A model generated the notes under the pieces. It worked only from the letters and a program-made list of their open reading frames with translations, did no database searches and had not been told where the DNA came from. Positions 12,175 to 21,406 of a DNA stretch of 64,000 nt are shown here, piece after piece. The DNA lies in the NCBI GenBank assembly GCA_903772945.1, contig CAICTM010000131.1, positions 1 through 64,000 of the forward strand, in the 5' to 3' direction. The translations under genes and the position numbers were made by a program. Source of the stretch: Seminavis robusta (Eukaryota > Bacillariophyta > Bacillariophyceae > Naviculales > Naviculaceae). Position 1 is the first letter of the stretch. Each line of letters begins with the position of its first letter.

Positions 12175-12584
12175 GTGCATTAATTGGTAAAAGCGCTACA
12201 TTTTGTCAAAGCATGGCAGCACTGCGTTTGCGGCTGCTCCGAGGGAAGGAACAAGGAAAGCATTACGATGTAGCGCAGCGGTGTCAGGAGAGATGAGATG
12301 GCCGACGTTCGCCTCCGTTTCCTCCATGGCCCTCCGCCAATACGGTATGACTGAGTGCTCAGACTTTAGCCCATGTTCCAATAGCGTGTCGCACAAATCC
12401 ATCCGTCTGGCCATGGGACGAGATTCTGAACTCGGATTAGAGGCAAGCGCATCACCTCATGTGGCTGGTGTCCCATTGTGTTTACCGGTATAGTACTACA
12501 TGGATACTAGCTATTCAGAATTACCTCCATCAATACTGGACAAGAGGAGACTAATGCTATGCAAAGAAGGTTTGGACTATACTT
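12175..12584. other. Convergent intergenic spacer
   Basis: Shared 3' flank of ChlD (+) and BolA (-). It holds only short ORFs and no recognisable feature. Confidence 0.5.
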
Positions 12585-13075
12585 TTATGCCTCATCAGGT
12601 GTCTTGCATATCATGGAGTCCACGGCATGCACAGGCCCTTTCAATTCTTCCCACAGTGCCTTGTAGACCATTTGCTGTCTTTGTACTGCTCTCTTGCCCT
12701 CAAACTTGTCAGACACCACAATCACTGAGATATGGGAACCATTAGGGTCATCGTAGGCACCTGAAAATCATGACAAACACACCCCATAAAAGTGAGAATT
12801 ATATGGAGGTCCGTCGCTGGCTGAGACTGGAAATCCCCAGCTAAAAGACAAAAGACAAAACAAAACATACCTGTTACTTCCACCTTATCAGGGCCCAAGG
12901 CATCTTCAATCTTCTGCTTGCAGACATCTACAATCGTTGTATCTGGTTCCCCAGCACTGCTCATACGAGCAACGAGGTAAGGAAACCTTGCCGCCGGACG
13001 AGTGGCTGCCAATGAGAAAGCTCTAGCCGATGCCGAGAACATGATGATGCTAAACAAAAATCGAAACAGGTTCAT
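12585..13075 (-). CDS. BolA-like protein, probably plastid
   Basis: Two exons on the minus strand: 12871-13075 and 12585-12760, with a 110-bp GT-AG intron (phase 1), giving 126 aa. The BolA fold covers about residues 45-115: [20 protein letters not shown], then [20 protein letters not shown] with the conserved G-SH-region, then [21 protein letters not shown] and PVHAVDSM. In the family, the His helps bind a shared [2Fe-2S] cluster with monothiol CGFS glutaredoxins. The N-terminus ([21 protein letters not shown]) is a signal peptide ending in ARA-FS, an ASAF-like plastid-targeting motif, so a plastid location is inferred. Length is typical for a targeted BolA. The uninterrupted reading through the intron gives a nonsense tail, which supports the splice. 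Confidence 0.88.
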
Positions 13076-13402
13076 CGGGAAAGAAGATCAGGCAAGATGT
13101 GAGAGTCAGAGTTTGGCGATCAGCAAACAAGCTTGTGAAGCGCTGTTTGCCATTCGATGATGATCGGACTGGCCATGGACTTACATCGTCCACACGTAGC
13201 CAAAAGAGCAAATTGAGTTTGGATTCTCGAGTGAGCTCATTGACCCTTTTGTTTTTGGGAAACTGTGCGACTTACCTTGGAAGTGACGTTCTAGATCGCA
13301 CACGCGCCCCTAAGAGCTCGACTGGAACATCACCACGCACCACGCACAAGGCACAAGCCACACCTGGAACATTGACGAAAAAGTCGGACGAAGCATTTAA
13401 GA

Positions 13403-13813
13403 CTCTAGTCGTGAATGTCGGAAAGCTTCTTTAATCGTCGATGTCGGAAATAGAGGTCTTCAGACATTCCGTCATTTTTTGGACATTTCCGTCAAATACT
13501 GACATTCCGACATAATGTCGGACATTGCCTCCGACATTGACAGACATTCCGACATAATGTCGGATATTGCCTTAAATCTTCGAACAGAAACTATCTGCCA
13601 ATCCCCAGTTCAGTCGTGACCAAAACGTCAAGATCGCCGGTTTTATGCCAACGGTTGACATTTTTCATTTAGCGCTGGTTGTGAATGTCGGAAGAAACTT
13701 TCTTCCAACATTCATGACTGTCTTAACAAAAATCCGACAATCCAACATTTCCGACACGCAGAGACATTCCGACAAAAACCCAACATTAAGGACTACGACA
13801 TACGACTAGAATG
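13403..13813. repeat. Foldback-like element rich in ATGTCGGA palindromes
   Basis: The outer ends are inverted: TCTAGTCGTGAATGTCG at the left against the inverse of CGACATACGACTAGAA at the right. Inside, GACATTCCGACATAATGTCGG occurs twice in a 42-bp tandem period (13501 and 13543). A long hairpin lies at about 13681-13721 (GTGAATGTCGGAAGAAA pairing with TTTCTTCCAACATTCAT). No coding capacity. It could be a foldback transposon or a decayed MITE cluster. Confidence 0.6.
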
Positions 13814-13889
13814 TAAGACTATAGGGTGGGTCATTCTATTAAGCCACAATGTCAACTTTCGGACTTTTTCGTGCGCATTCCTGAGTTTT

Positions 13890-14245
13890 TTTGTTAGGAG
13901 GTGCCCCGGAGGTGTGCCCTAGAGGTGCAATTTTGCTGCCCCAAAGGTGCATGCCTCTGAGGTGCCCCCATGTGGTGCTTTTGCCTCCGACGTGCGCTCC
14001 CAACAGGTGCAAATTTAAACCCCAGGGGTGCATGGCCTAGAGGTGCAGATTTGTTGCCCCCGATGAGCGCCCCCCCCCGAGGTGCGATTCGATTGGTTTG
14101 CCTCCGAGGGGCACACCCTGGAGGTGCAAATGTTGCCCCGAGGTGCATGGCCTAGAGGTGCAGATTTTTGCCCCGAGGTGCTACCGTAGGTGCAGATTTT
14201 TGTCCCCCAGGAGGTGCGTCCCTCAGATGCAGATTTTTGACCCTG
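13890..14245. repeat. Degenerate minisatellite, GAGGTGC-core units
   Basis: About ten units each begin GAGGTGC and run through ATGGCCTAGAGGTGCAGATT and TTTGCCCC-like text, with a period near 30-35 bp and many small indels. The units near 14027 and 14142 are closest to each other. Open frames across it on both strands come from the repeat, not from a gene. Confidence 0.8.
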
Positions 14246-15159
14246 AGGTGTGGACCCCAGTCCAATGCTCCCCACAACCTACCGGTACTGTCGGGATAAA
14301 GTGGACAGGAATTGCATCTACAAACAACACCATCAATCTTCAACCAGATCAACTTGTCCGATAAGAGAGGATACATAATTCCAGCAACGGGCTCCACAAT
14401 CATGGCTCCCCAGACACGACAACAAGTGAAGCCCAATGTTGACGATGTTGTCCAGATTTATCCGTGGCCTACCGGTACCAAAAAGAGGAGGTGAAAGAAG
14501 AAAAGTGCATCGAAAAATTGGATTTAAACCAAGAAATCGCAAAGAAGCAGACTTCTCTGGATGGGTAACATACCGGTACATGTAGAAATCGATGCTGCTG
14601 ATCCTAGCTACAGTGACAGTCATAATGTAATGATCACTCCTGAGATGGAGTGAAACCAAAATCTAAGTAGCAAACGCAATGGTGGTCAAAAGATCAATTT
14701 CAGAAGTACTGTCGGGGACAGAAAGCATCTTCATTTGTTTTCGTCTTTCTTCAGATCAAGGGCGGTGGAGCAGGACACCTTCCTTTTGCTGAGTCATACT
14801 TCAATCACACCGTAACCAAGACACAACTCTGCATGCTGTAATGGCTGCCGAAAATGCATCAGCGCACTGCTTTCTTTTACAGGTAGCCTTGGTAAAATAT
14901 CGTTTTAATCTAATTGTTTTATACCTGTGTTTACCCAAGCTACCATTTTAACACGATCTTCCTGGGCCTCTTGCAAAGATCTCTGGAACGGGAGTGAAAC
15001 AATCCAAAGCACGTGAGAAAAACCATCGAGTTCCACCCGTGTTTTCGCAAGGTAATCATTTGTTGAAGCGCGGCTGGAATCATTCAATCAGCCAGGTATC
15101 GGTAGCAAGTGCCCATAAAAGAAACCAACCACGATAACTAAAGCTGAACAAAAAGAAAA

Positions 15160-15750
15160 ATGACGACAACATCAGCCATCTCTTGTGTTATCCAAGCACT
15201 CGGTTTTGTCCACGAAGAACGTTTCCATGAAGCCGTGGCCAAGGCGAGCAAAGCCACAGGAGGACAGAATCGGACGCTTTGGAGCTCGGTCTTTTCCGCG
15301 ACCACACTCGAGAAGCAATTCTCGGTCGAATACTCGTACGTGGTGCCTGGAGACCAGGAAAACAATGCTGACAATACAGAAGAAGTGCGAGGAGTCCTCC
15401 ACTTTCAAGCTTCCCATGAAAAAGCGTCGCGATCGCCGGTAGTCTACTACAGAATCCAAGGCAGTGGCAGCGACAAAGATGGATCATTCCAAATAGTGGA
15501 AGGCAGACTATCGCCCTATACTGGTGCGATGTACTGGATCCAAGAGCCAGATCGATCCAATGAATCGTTGACCCCAATGGTTCTGGTTTCGGGTACGGCC
15601 CGACGACTCGACAGAATCGTAGCAGGCCAAGAAACCACCATCAAGGAGACCCAAGAAAAGAACGATACTAGTACCGCCTTTCATGGCAAATGGCACGCCA
15701 GCAATGGTACCAAGGGTGGATTTGAAAGCTTTCACTTTCGACTGGCATAG
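15160..15750 (+). CDS. Conserved-looking hypothetical protein, 196 aa
   Basis: Single-exon ORF starting at an ATG after an A-rich leader (AAAAAGAAAAATG), which suits a diatom start. There is no signal peptide or membrane segment. The N-terminal 50 residues look helical (FHEAVAKASKATGG). The rest alternates short hydrophobic strands with turns (RGVLHFQAS, PVVYYRIQG, GSFQIVEGRLSPYTGAMYWI) and ends HGKWHAS.GTKGGFESFHFRL. That suggests a small beta-barrel such as a lipocalin-like fold, but this is inference from pattern only. No family is recognised. Confidence 0.6.
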   Translation: MTTTSAISCVIQALGFVHEERFHEAVAKASKATGGQNRTLWSSVFSATTLEKQFSVEYSYVVPGDQENNADNTEEVRGVLHFQASHEKASRSPVVYYRIQGSGSDKDGSFQIVEGRLSPYTGAMYWIQEPDRSNESLTPMVLVSGTARRLDRIVAGQETTIKETQEKNDTSTAFHGKWHASNGTKGGFESFHFRLA

Positions 15751-16102
15751 GTTAGTTGACGGGAAGCACGTTTTTGATACATCATGCATGATACGTACAG
15801 ATTTTAAAAGGAGGTTCCATTTTAATAATTAAACTTGTTGAAGCTCCTAGCCAAAGTGGTGTAGAACTCAGGTACTTGAGGAGATTCGTCTCAGCGATTA
15901 AGCCCACAGTTGTAGCTTGCTGTGTTGTGCGTGGGTTCGTTGTTGGCGTTCAATAATAATACTGGTGCTGGTAGCCGTAGTCCAGTTCAGCCAGCCAAAG
16001 GGGCCTCAATTGCATGTACATGCAAAGGCACAACTGGAAGTATTGCTGTGTAGTCAAGCAAGCCCCCGCTTGTCCGGGTTTCCTCGATCGACCATTTATT
16101 CT
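15751..16102. other. Convergent intergenic spacer
   Basis: 350 bp between two convergent genes. An AT-rich patch at about 15800-15835 follows the upstream stop and may belong to its 3' UTR. Nothing else seen. Confidence 0.4.
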
Positions 16103-17023
16103 TTATTTCGCTTCCACCACCGTCCAACCCTTGCCGTCACTGGACCGCGTCCACATCTTTTCCACAATGGGATCCGCACCCAGAGGTCTTCCGGCCCGCC
16201 TCAATCCCAAAAGGACATTAAAACTACAGCTCGTAGACGCTTCCATCAGAATGGATAAGGGATCGAAGGGGACCAGTTGGACGGTATCTCCCACTTTGAG
16301 AAAATCGGCCCATTCGCTCCTCTTTCCATCATTGGAGTTGGAGGATTCTTCGGTGGTTTCCGCGGGATCTCCGGGTCCTCTCTTTTTCCACGTCAACTCA
16401 CCGTGCAGGGGGTTGTCGTCGTTGGCTGATGGAGGACCAAAATAGATTCCATGGGCCGGCAACGAGGCGCCAATGCCCATGCTTCGCGCCCAGTAATATC
16501 CCCCCACGTGATGATTGGCGAGTCCCAGGCCCAAGTAGGCTCCTTTAGGAGAGACCGATTCCACGGAAGTATCTACATTGCAAACCGACAGGGACTTTCC
16601 ACTTCCTTCTTGTTGTACCACGGCATCTCTCTTGTCCGTGCAAGTGACGGTGGTGTGAACGAAAAAGGCGCCAGAGTCGGCCAAGTCTTGGTTTGTTGTT
16701 GTTTGTTGCAGAATGCTACTACTGGGATCCTGGAAGAATTCGTCCATGGTAGTACAATCGAGCCGTTGTTCCTGGATCCATTTTTCCATCAAGGAAAGTT
16801 CCACAATGAAACTGGGTGTTGGAAGGTAGCTCAAGAGATCTCCCACTTTGGCGTCCTTTTTGGTGTTCTCCACTCGCGAGGCCTCCAGGGCAGAGGCTGT
16901 TCTTCTTTTTGCAGAGTCCGCCTTGCCCAATGATCTGGATATGCATGTAAAACCATTGGCACGCCACAATAAGCAATGGAGCCAAGTCGATACTCCCACC
17001 AGAACCACAATCCATCGATTCAT
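16103..17023 (-). CDS. Hypothetical protein with signal peptide, 306 aa
   Basis: Single-exon minus-strand ORF. The N-terminus (MNRWIVVLVGVSTWLHCLLW then RANGFTC) is a signal peptide. The Phe after the likely cleavage site, followed by a Ser/Arg/Lys-rich stretch (SRSLGKADSAKRRTAS), is compatible with plastid import. The body carries GAYLGLGLANHHVGGYYWAR and, near the C-terminus, DTVQLVPFDPLSILMEASTS. No membrane segment follows. I do not recognise the family. Convergent with the ORF at 15160-15750. Confidence 0.6.
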   Translation of the reverse strand: MNRWIVVLVGVSTWLHCLLWRANGFTCISRSLGKADSAKRRTASALEASRVENTKKDAKVGDLLSYLPTPSFIVELSLMEKWIQEQRLDCTTMDEFFQDPSSSILQQTTTNQDLADSGAFFVHTTVTCTDKRDAVVQQEGSGKSLSVCNVDTSVESVSPKGAYLGLGLANHHVGGYYWARSMGIGASLPAHGIYFGPPSANDDNPLHGELTWKKRGPGDPAETTEESSNSNDGKRSEWADFLKVGDTVQLVPFDPLSILMEASTSCSFNVLLGLRRAGRPLGADPIVEKMWTRSSDGKGWTVVEAK

Positions 17024-17837
17024 CCTGCTCTTCTACCAGAAAGTAAAACTAACTGATTGCTGTATGGATACTACTTTGGCTGGTTTCAGTCAGTGATAAC
17101 TCAAGACGAGATTAAAACTAAAGAACTCTTGAAAGGGAAGGAAGGGGCTCTTAAGCTGGGCGCGAGATACATGTCGCCGCTTCCTGTGGCAGCAGCGGTA
17201 CTGTATCATCATCGTGTCGTTGTTGTGTTGTGAATGAAGACGTCATTGGTTGCAAAGATTAGTCCCGAACTGAGAGCAGTCTTGAGACGTCGACAACCGT
17301 TCACCCTGCTTGTTTGACCCTGCCGGTACGCTGTAGTCTATTCTGTTTGAGCACATTGGAACCTGTGTTACAAGAGAGTCACTACTCCACAGCACTGGAA
17401 ACATGGTACCGGTACCTGGTGGTGACAGTGGGATATTTACTTTCCTTCCATACCTCCTACATGTACCATCCTTTTCTTCCTCCTTCTACCCTCTCCAACC
17501 TTCTTTATTCCTCCCACTCTCTGATCAGTGGTATGGCAACCATAGCTAGCTCAGACCTCAGTGTACCAAGCCTTGGATAGCTAAAAGGTGTCACACCCTC
17601 TCAGGAGCCTAGCTACTGTGGCCAGTGATCAGCAGACTTGACTGTGGGAAACACCTGGGCCTCAACGCGTGGGTCTTCTTGTCTGCATCCTAGACTATCA
17701 GTTTTTTGTTTGGGCAAGACATTTGTCAAAGATAGTAAATTCTATTGATAATATTATACCGCTATTTTGTTATGAGTTATAAAGTAGGTGATAGCTTCGC
17801 CAACTGCTGGCAGCTCTCTGGAAACTTTTCCGATACT
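17024..17837. other. Intergenic region
   Basis: About 0.8 kb. It contains a GGTACCGGTACC palindrome near 17404 and a pyrimidine-rich stretch at about 17470-17520. It lies between the start of the 306-aa gene and the 3' end of the DnaJ gene. No gene seen. Confidence 0.45.
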
Positions 17838-18854
17838 CTAGTATCGTCTCGAATTGCTACTAGAAGTACCATTCTGTTGTGATTGTTGTTGCTGTGCTTC
17901 TTGCTGTGCCTGTTGCATGGTCTGAAGGACACTACCCGCCATTTTCAAGGACGCTCGCAGTCCTTTGGCGAGTTGTGGATTGTTTTTGAGAGCATTGGAT
18001 CCTCGTTCCAGTGTCCGACGAACGGCTGGATTTTCATTGGCTTTTTGAGCCACGGCGGCTCCCATGGCAGCGACTTGAACTCCAGTGGCGGCCTTTTCCG
18101 TGGCTGCGGCACTTTTGCGCATGCCCATGGCACGTTGGACTCCGGCAATGGCACGCAGTCCACTGCCCAGTGCCATTCCCGAACTCAATGGATCTTTGGC
18201 GGCGGCATCCATACCCATGGAACCGGTAGTGGACGAATTTTTAGTGTTGTTGTTGTTGTTGCTGTTGTCAAAATCTCCACTGCGGTCCTGTGCATAATTT
18301 CCATTGTTGTTTGAATCGTTGTTGGGGTTGTTGTTGTCGTTATTGTTGTTGTCATTGCGTCCTTCGGCCAACCGTTGGGCCCAAAAGATAGTTTCCATGA
18401 AATCACTGGCGGCATTGACGGCATTTCCACTGCGCGACGTTGGGCCTCCACCTGAAAACATGGATGTGGCCGTGGCAAACATGAACAGGGCTTCTTGGAA
18501 TGACGGCATGTGGGTCCGTTCAAAATCGTTGGCGTAGTGGGTCTTGTCACCATGATGATTGTTGCCATTGTAGTAGCCATTATTGGAGGAGTAAGAACTA
18601 TTTCTCAATTCGGCATCGTACTCGGCACGTGCGCCATCATCGCTCAGTGTGCCCCAGGCTTCGGCAACACGTTGAAAGGCTTGTGTGGCTTGCGCATGTT
18701 GGCATTTGTCGGGATGCACCGCGACGCTCGTCTTGAGATATGCCTTGCGCAGAACCGCCTTGTCCAGATTCTTGGCGTCCACGCCCAGAACATCGTAGAG
18801 TGTCTTGGCGTTCAGAATGGACTCCACAACTTGGTCAATATTACTACTACTCAT
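17838..18854 (-). CDS. J-domain (DnaJ/HSP40) protein
   Basis: Single-exon ORF of 338 aa. The J domain sits at about residues 15-85: TLYDVLGVDAKNLDKAVLRK, then AYLKTSVAVHPDKCQHAQAT with the essential HPD, then FQRVAEAWGTLSDDGARAEY. HPD stimulates the ATPase of an Hsp70 partner. It is followed by Asn/Asp/Gly-rich low-complexity sequence (about 92-215, with N runs) and a C-terminal Ala/Met/Gln-rich region (GMRKSAAATEKAATGVQ, QQAQQEAQQQQSQQ). There is no Cys-rich zinc finger or CTD, so it is a class C J protein. There is no targeting sequence, so cytosol or nucleus. The client is unknown. A short ORF lies 17 bp upstream on the same strand. Confidence 0.88.
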   Translation of the reverse strand: MSSSNIDQVVESILNAKTLYDVLGVDAKNLDKAVLRKAYLKTSVAVHPDKCQHAQATQAFQRVAEAWGTLSDDGARAEYDAELRNSSYSSNNGYYNGNNHHGDKTHYANDFERTHMPSFQEALFMFATATSMFSGGGPTSRSGNAVNAASDFMETIFWAQRLAEGRNDNNNNDNNNPNNDSNNNGNYAQDRSGDFDNSNNNNNTKNSSTTGSMGMDAAAKDPLSSGMALGSGLRAIAGVQRAMGMRKSAAATEKAATGVQVAAMGAAVAQKANENPAVRRTLERGSNALKNNPQLAKGLRASLKMAGSVLQTMQQAQQEAQQQQSQQNGTSSSNSRRY

Positions 18855-18871
18855 TGTTGCTGATGTTGTTG

Positions 18872-19147
18872 TTATGTTTGACTAAAGTACTTTGTGAGCT
18901 GACTGCCTGTTCTTGATGCAAATGTTTCGTTTGCACTGTCGACAAGAGGCGTTGATTTGTGAGAGGGGATGATGGAGGAAGAGCGAGCAGGTGTCATTGT
19001 CGTCTTTCGATTTGGTTTTTGCGATTGCCTCGACCGATCCCGTTCACGACTTGAACCGTTCCCGACTTCATTCGGGGAAGACAGCGAACCATAACTCATC
19101 GACCTCCCAACTTTAGGTTTGGACGTCATGCCGGTTGCCTCATTCAT
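18872..19147 (-). CDS. Possible small Ser/Arg-rich ORF upstream of the J-protein
   Basis: 91-aa ORF with an ATG at 19147, rich in Ser, Arg and Lys (SRERDRSRQSQKPNRKTTMT), ending 17 bp before the DnaJ start. It may be a small basic protein, an upstream ORF in the DnaJ leader, or chance. It has no recognisable domain and its proximity is the only context. Confidence 0.25.
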   Translation of the reverse strand: MNEATGMTSKPKVGRSMSYGSLSSPNEVGNGSSRERDRSRQSQKPNRKTTMTPARSSSIIPSHKSTPLVDSANETFASRTGSQLTKYFSQT

Positions 19148-20283
19148 TTTACTTCCGCCTGTGCCATTACTCTCTCTGGATTCTTTGCTTTGTACTCCTA
19201 ATCACTTTTGATTGAATGGTATTGGCGATAAACTGCATTGTTTGTGTGGTGCTGGTGGAATTGGATGAGCAGGAAATGGCAGTCAGATTGCTGACAAGGG
19301 ACTTCTAGAAAGCAAGGACGATCAGGACCTGTGCAAAGTGGAATATACATAGCATGGTTGGAGAAACCAGCAAATGAATGGCACGAAGAAGGAAGAGCAA
19401 GCTAAGTTCAGGTGCATGCCTGGCAGCCAGCTAGATATTACCTCGTAGGACAATTCGATACTGTGAAGCCAGAGGAGGGAAGAATCTCCAACTACGGTAG
19501 AGATGCATGTAGTTTCTATCTCCGGGATCTATGCGCACTCTACAGTCGGCGGTTTCTGTACACTGTATGCATAGACATATGCATAGACATATCCATGCTT
19601 CTAAAAGTTAGAGTACGGTAGCTACATACCATTTTAAAATTAGGTCTAGACTCGTACCTGTAGCTGTTTATGTGCTTTACCGATGGAGCCGCGGAGCAGA
19701 AGTCAGGACTTTTACCGGTACTGCCGGCTGGCCTTAGGTACCGGTATGGGTAGCTAGTGCACTCTCCTGCTTCCTTCATAAGACACACCGGCATGCTTGG
19801 AAGCTAAGTAACCGAAAATTGGATGTAAATACAATGTTACTCTGCCATGGAGTTGCCAGTGTTTCTTCTCTTTTTGCGATAGTGACATCCAATTCTGAAG
19901 GAGACTATGTCACTCCCACAATTTGAGATGGATGTCACCTTCCAAATTTTTTTTGCCTCAACTGATCACCAAGTTTCGAGCGGTTTGTGGGTTGCCAAAG
20001 CGTTTAGGAGCAGTGGGAGTCGACTACCCGGGTAGCGATGCACATTCGGTCCACACGGATCTGTTCGCGGAAGTGGCCCAGCCAAAATTTTGGAGGAATC
20101 TGGCTAAATTCCAAGGGTAGCCAGTAAAGAACAAGTGAGTGTGGTTTCGGGCCACAGAATTCATACGTACCAGTTACTTCAAACAAAAACACTCATTCAT
20201 TCATCCATCAACACTGGCATTGCTCCCAATCACGGTAGCTTCATTATTGTTTCCATACCATAGTTACCAACGAGAATAACACC
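19148..20283. other. Intergenic region
   Basis: About 1.1 kb between the DnaJ region (-) and the RING-IBR gene (+). It contains several TACCGGTA and GTACC palindromes (about 19690-19750) and a small direct repeat CATAGACATATGCATAGACAT (about 19570). No gene supported. Confidence 0.45.
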
Positions 20284-21147
20284 ATGGAGGATCTCCCACG
20301 CGAAATTATGATAGTTGCAGACGACAGGTCCAGGAGCGCACACTTGGTGGAAGGGGACAGCTTTGATGAAGATTTCATCTGTTCCTTGATTGACGAACCT
20401 GCTAATCAGAACATGTCCATTCCCTCTTTCGTCAAAGAAGAGGACACGATCATGGCTGGTGCCAATCGATTCGATCAAAGTACCATCACTACGGCATTGG
20501 AGAGTCTGTCGTGTGATGATGACTGTGATAAAACTATGACAGACTACTTGGAGGACAATGAAGTCGTGCCAGACTGTGATGCTTCCACATCTTCCACCGA
20601 TACTGATACTGAAATGAGATACAATGTCACGGATAGTACCTGTCCATTGTGTTACTTTACAGTGGACGGAGGAGAAGCTGTCGTACTCAATGCCTGTGGC
20701 CATGCCGTTTGTGTTGCCTGCTTTCAACAGCACATTCGATCGAGCTACAAGAGGCGTTCCTCGGTCTGTTGTCCAATGGCTGCTGCCAGCCAAGAACCAT
20801 GCCAAAGCAAACCCTTGACTCGATCGCTGGTCCGACAAATCATGGCTACTGAAGTAGTCTTGCCGGCCTTTTTGCCCAAAAAGACAATTCCATCCCCGTC
20901 CAACTATCATTGCTGTCCCACCGTGGGATGCACCAATATGATCTATTGGAAGGAAGGCAACGGTCCACCCATTAGTGACTGCTTCCGATGCGACCAAACG
21001 GGTTGCTTAACGTGCGGTGTCACGCCCTATCACCACAACAAATCCTGCTGCGAGTATCAGGCGTCGATGATTCGGCCGGCCGCGGTGGAACCAATGCTGG
21101 TCCTGGAAGAACGAACGGACCGAGATACTGACCGATATTCCTTCTGA
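20284..21147 (+). CDS. RING-IBR (RBR-like) zinc-finger protein
   Basis: Single-exon ORF of 287 aa from an ACCATGG start. The N-terminal 115 residues are acidic and unstructured. A RING-like finger begins at CPLC (about residue 121) and continues ACGHAVCVACFQQHI and CCP. An IBR-like Cys-rich segment follows (about 215-262): HCCPTVGCTN, then CFRCDQTGCLTCGVTPYHHN and CC. RBR ubiquitin ligases normally carry RING1-IBR-RING2, with the catalytic Cys in RING2. Here the protein ends about 30 residues after the IBR, with no third finger visible. It may be a ubiquitin-pathway adaptor or a truncated ligase. Convergent with the HAD gene, 260 bp apart. Confidence 0.75.
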   Translation: MEDLPREIMIVADDRSRSAHLVEGDSFDEDFICSLIDEPANQNMSIPSFVKEEDTIMAGANRFDQSTITTALESLSCDDDCDKTMTDYLEDNEVVPDCDASTSSTDTDTEMRYNVTDSTCPLCYFTVDGGEAVVLNACGHAVCVACFQQHIRSSYKRRSSVCCPMAAASQEPCQSKPLTRSLVRQIMATEVVLPAFLPKKTIPSPSNYHCCPTVGCTNMIYWKEGNGPPISDCFRCDQTGCLTCGVTPYHHNKSCCEYQASMIRPAAVEPMLVLEERTDRDTDRYSF

Positions 21148-21406
21148 GCCAGTGTTTTGCGTCGCCCATAACACTTTTTGGATTCATTCATTTTTCATAA
21201 CACAAGCATCTCCCTGATTCCCTGATCCTGGGAGCCAGTCCCTGTCATTATTACTGTTTTCTGTAACAAAACCCCCATTGTAGTAATGGTTGTAAACTCT
21301 AAGGTTGTTTATTAGTTCCTATTAATACCGTATGAATCATTCTCTGTTTCTTTTACATAGCACAAAAATGCAGTACAAATAATTGTACTCAATTAGATAG
21401 GTAGAT

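Larger units (their letters stand above)
13076..15159. other. Repeat-rich intergenic region
   Basis: About 2 kb between BolA (-) and the ORF at 15160 (+), with no supported gene. It is dominated by the inverted-repeat element at 13403-13813 and the GAGGTGC minisatellite at 13890-14245. From 14280 to 15150 I see only ordinary sequence. Confidence 0.5.

Noticed and set aside
13839-14275. Overlapping ORFs rich in Gly, His and Cys
   Set aside because: Produced by the GAGGTGC minisatellite, open on both strands without a start context.
18872-18890. Possible shared leader or fusion of the small ORF with the DnaJ gene
   Set aside because: A stop lies between them and no intron signal joins the frames.
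20230-20997. 255-aa ORF on the minus strand
   Set aside because: Antisense to the RING-IBR gene.
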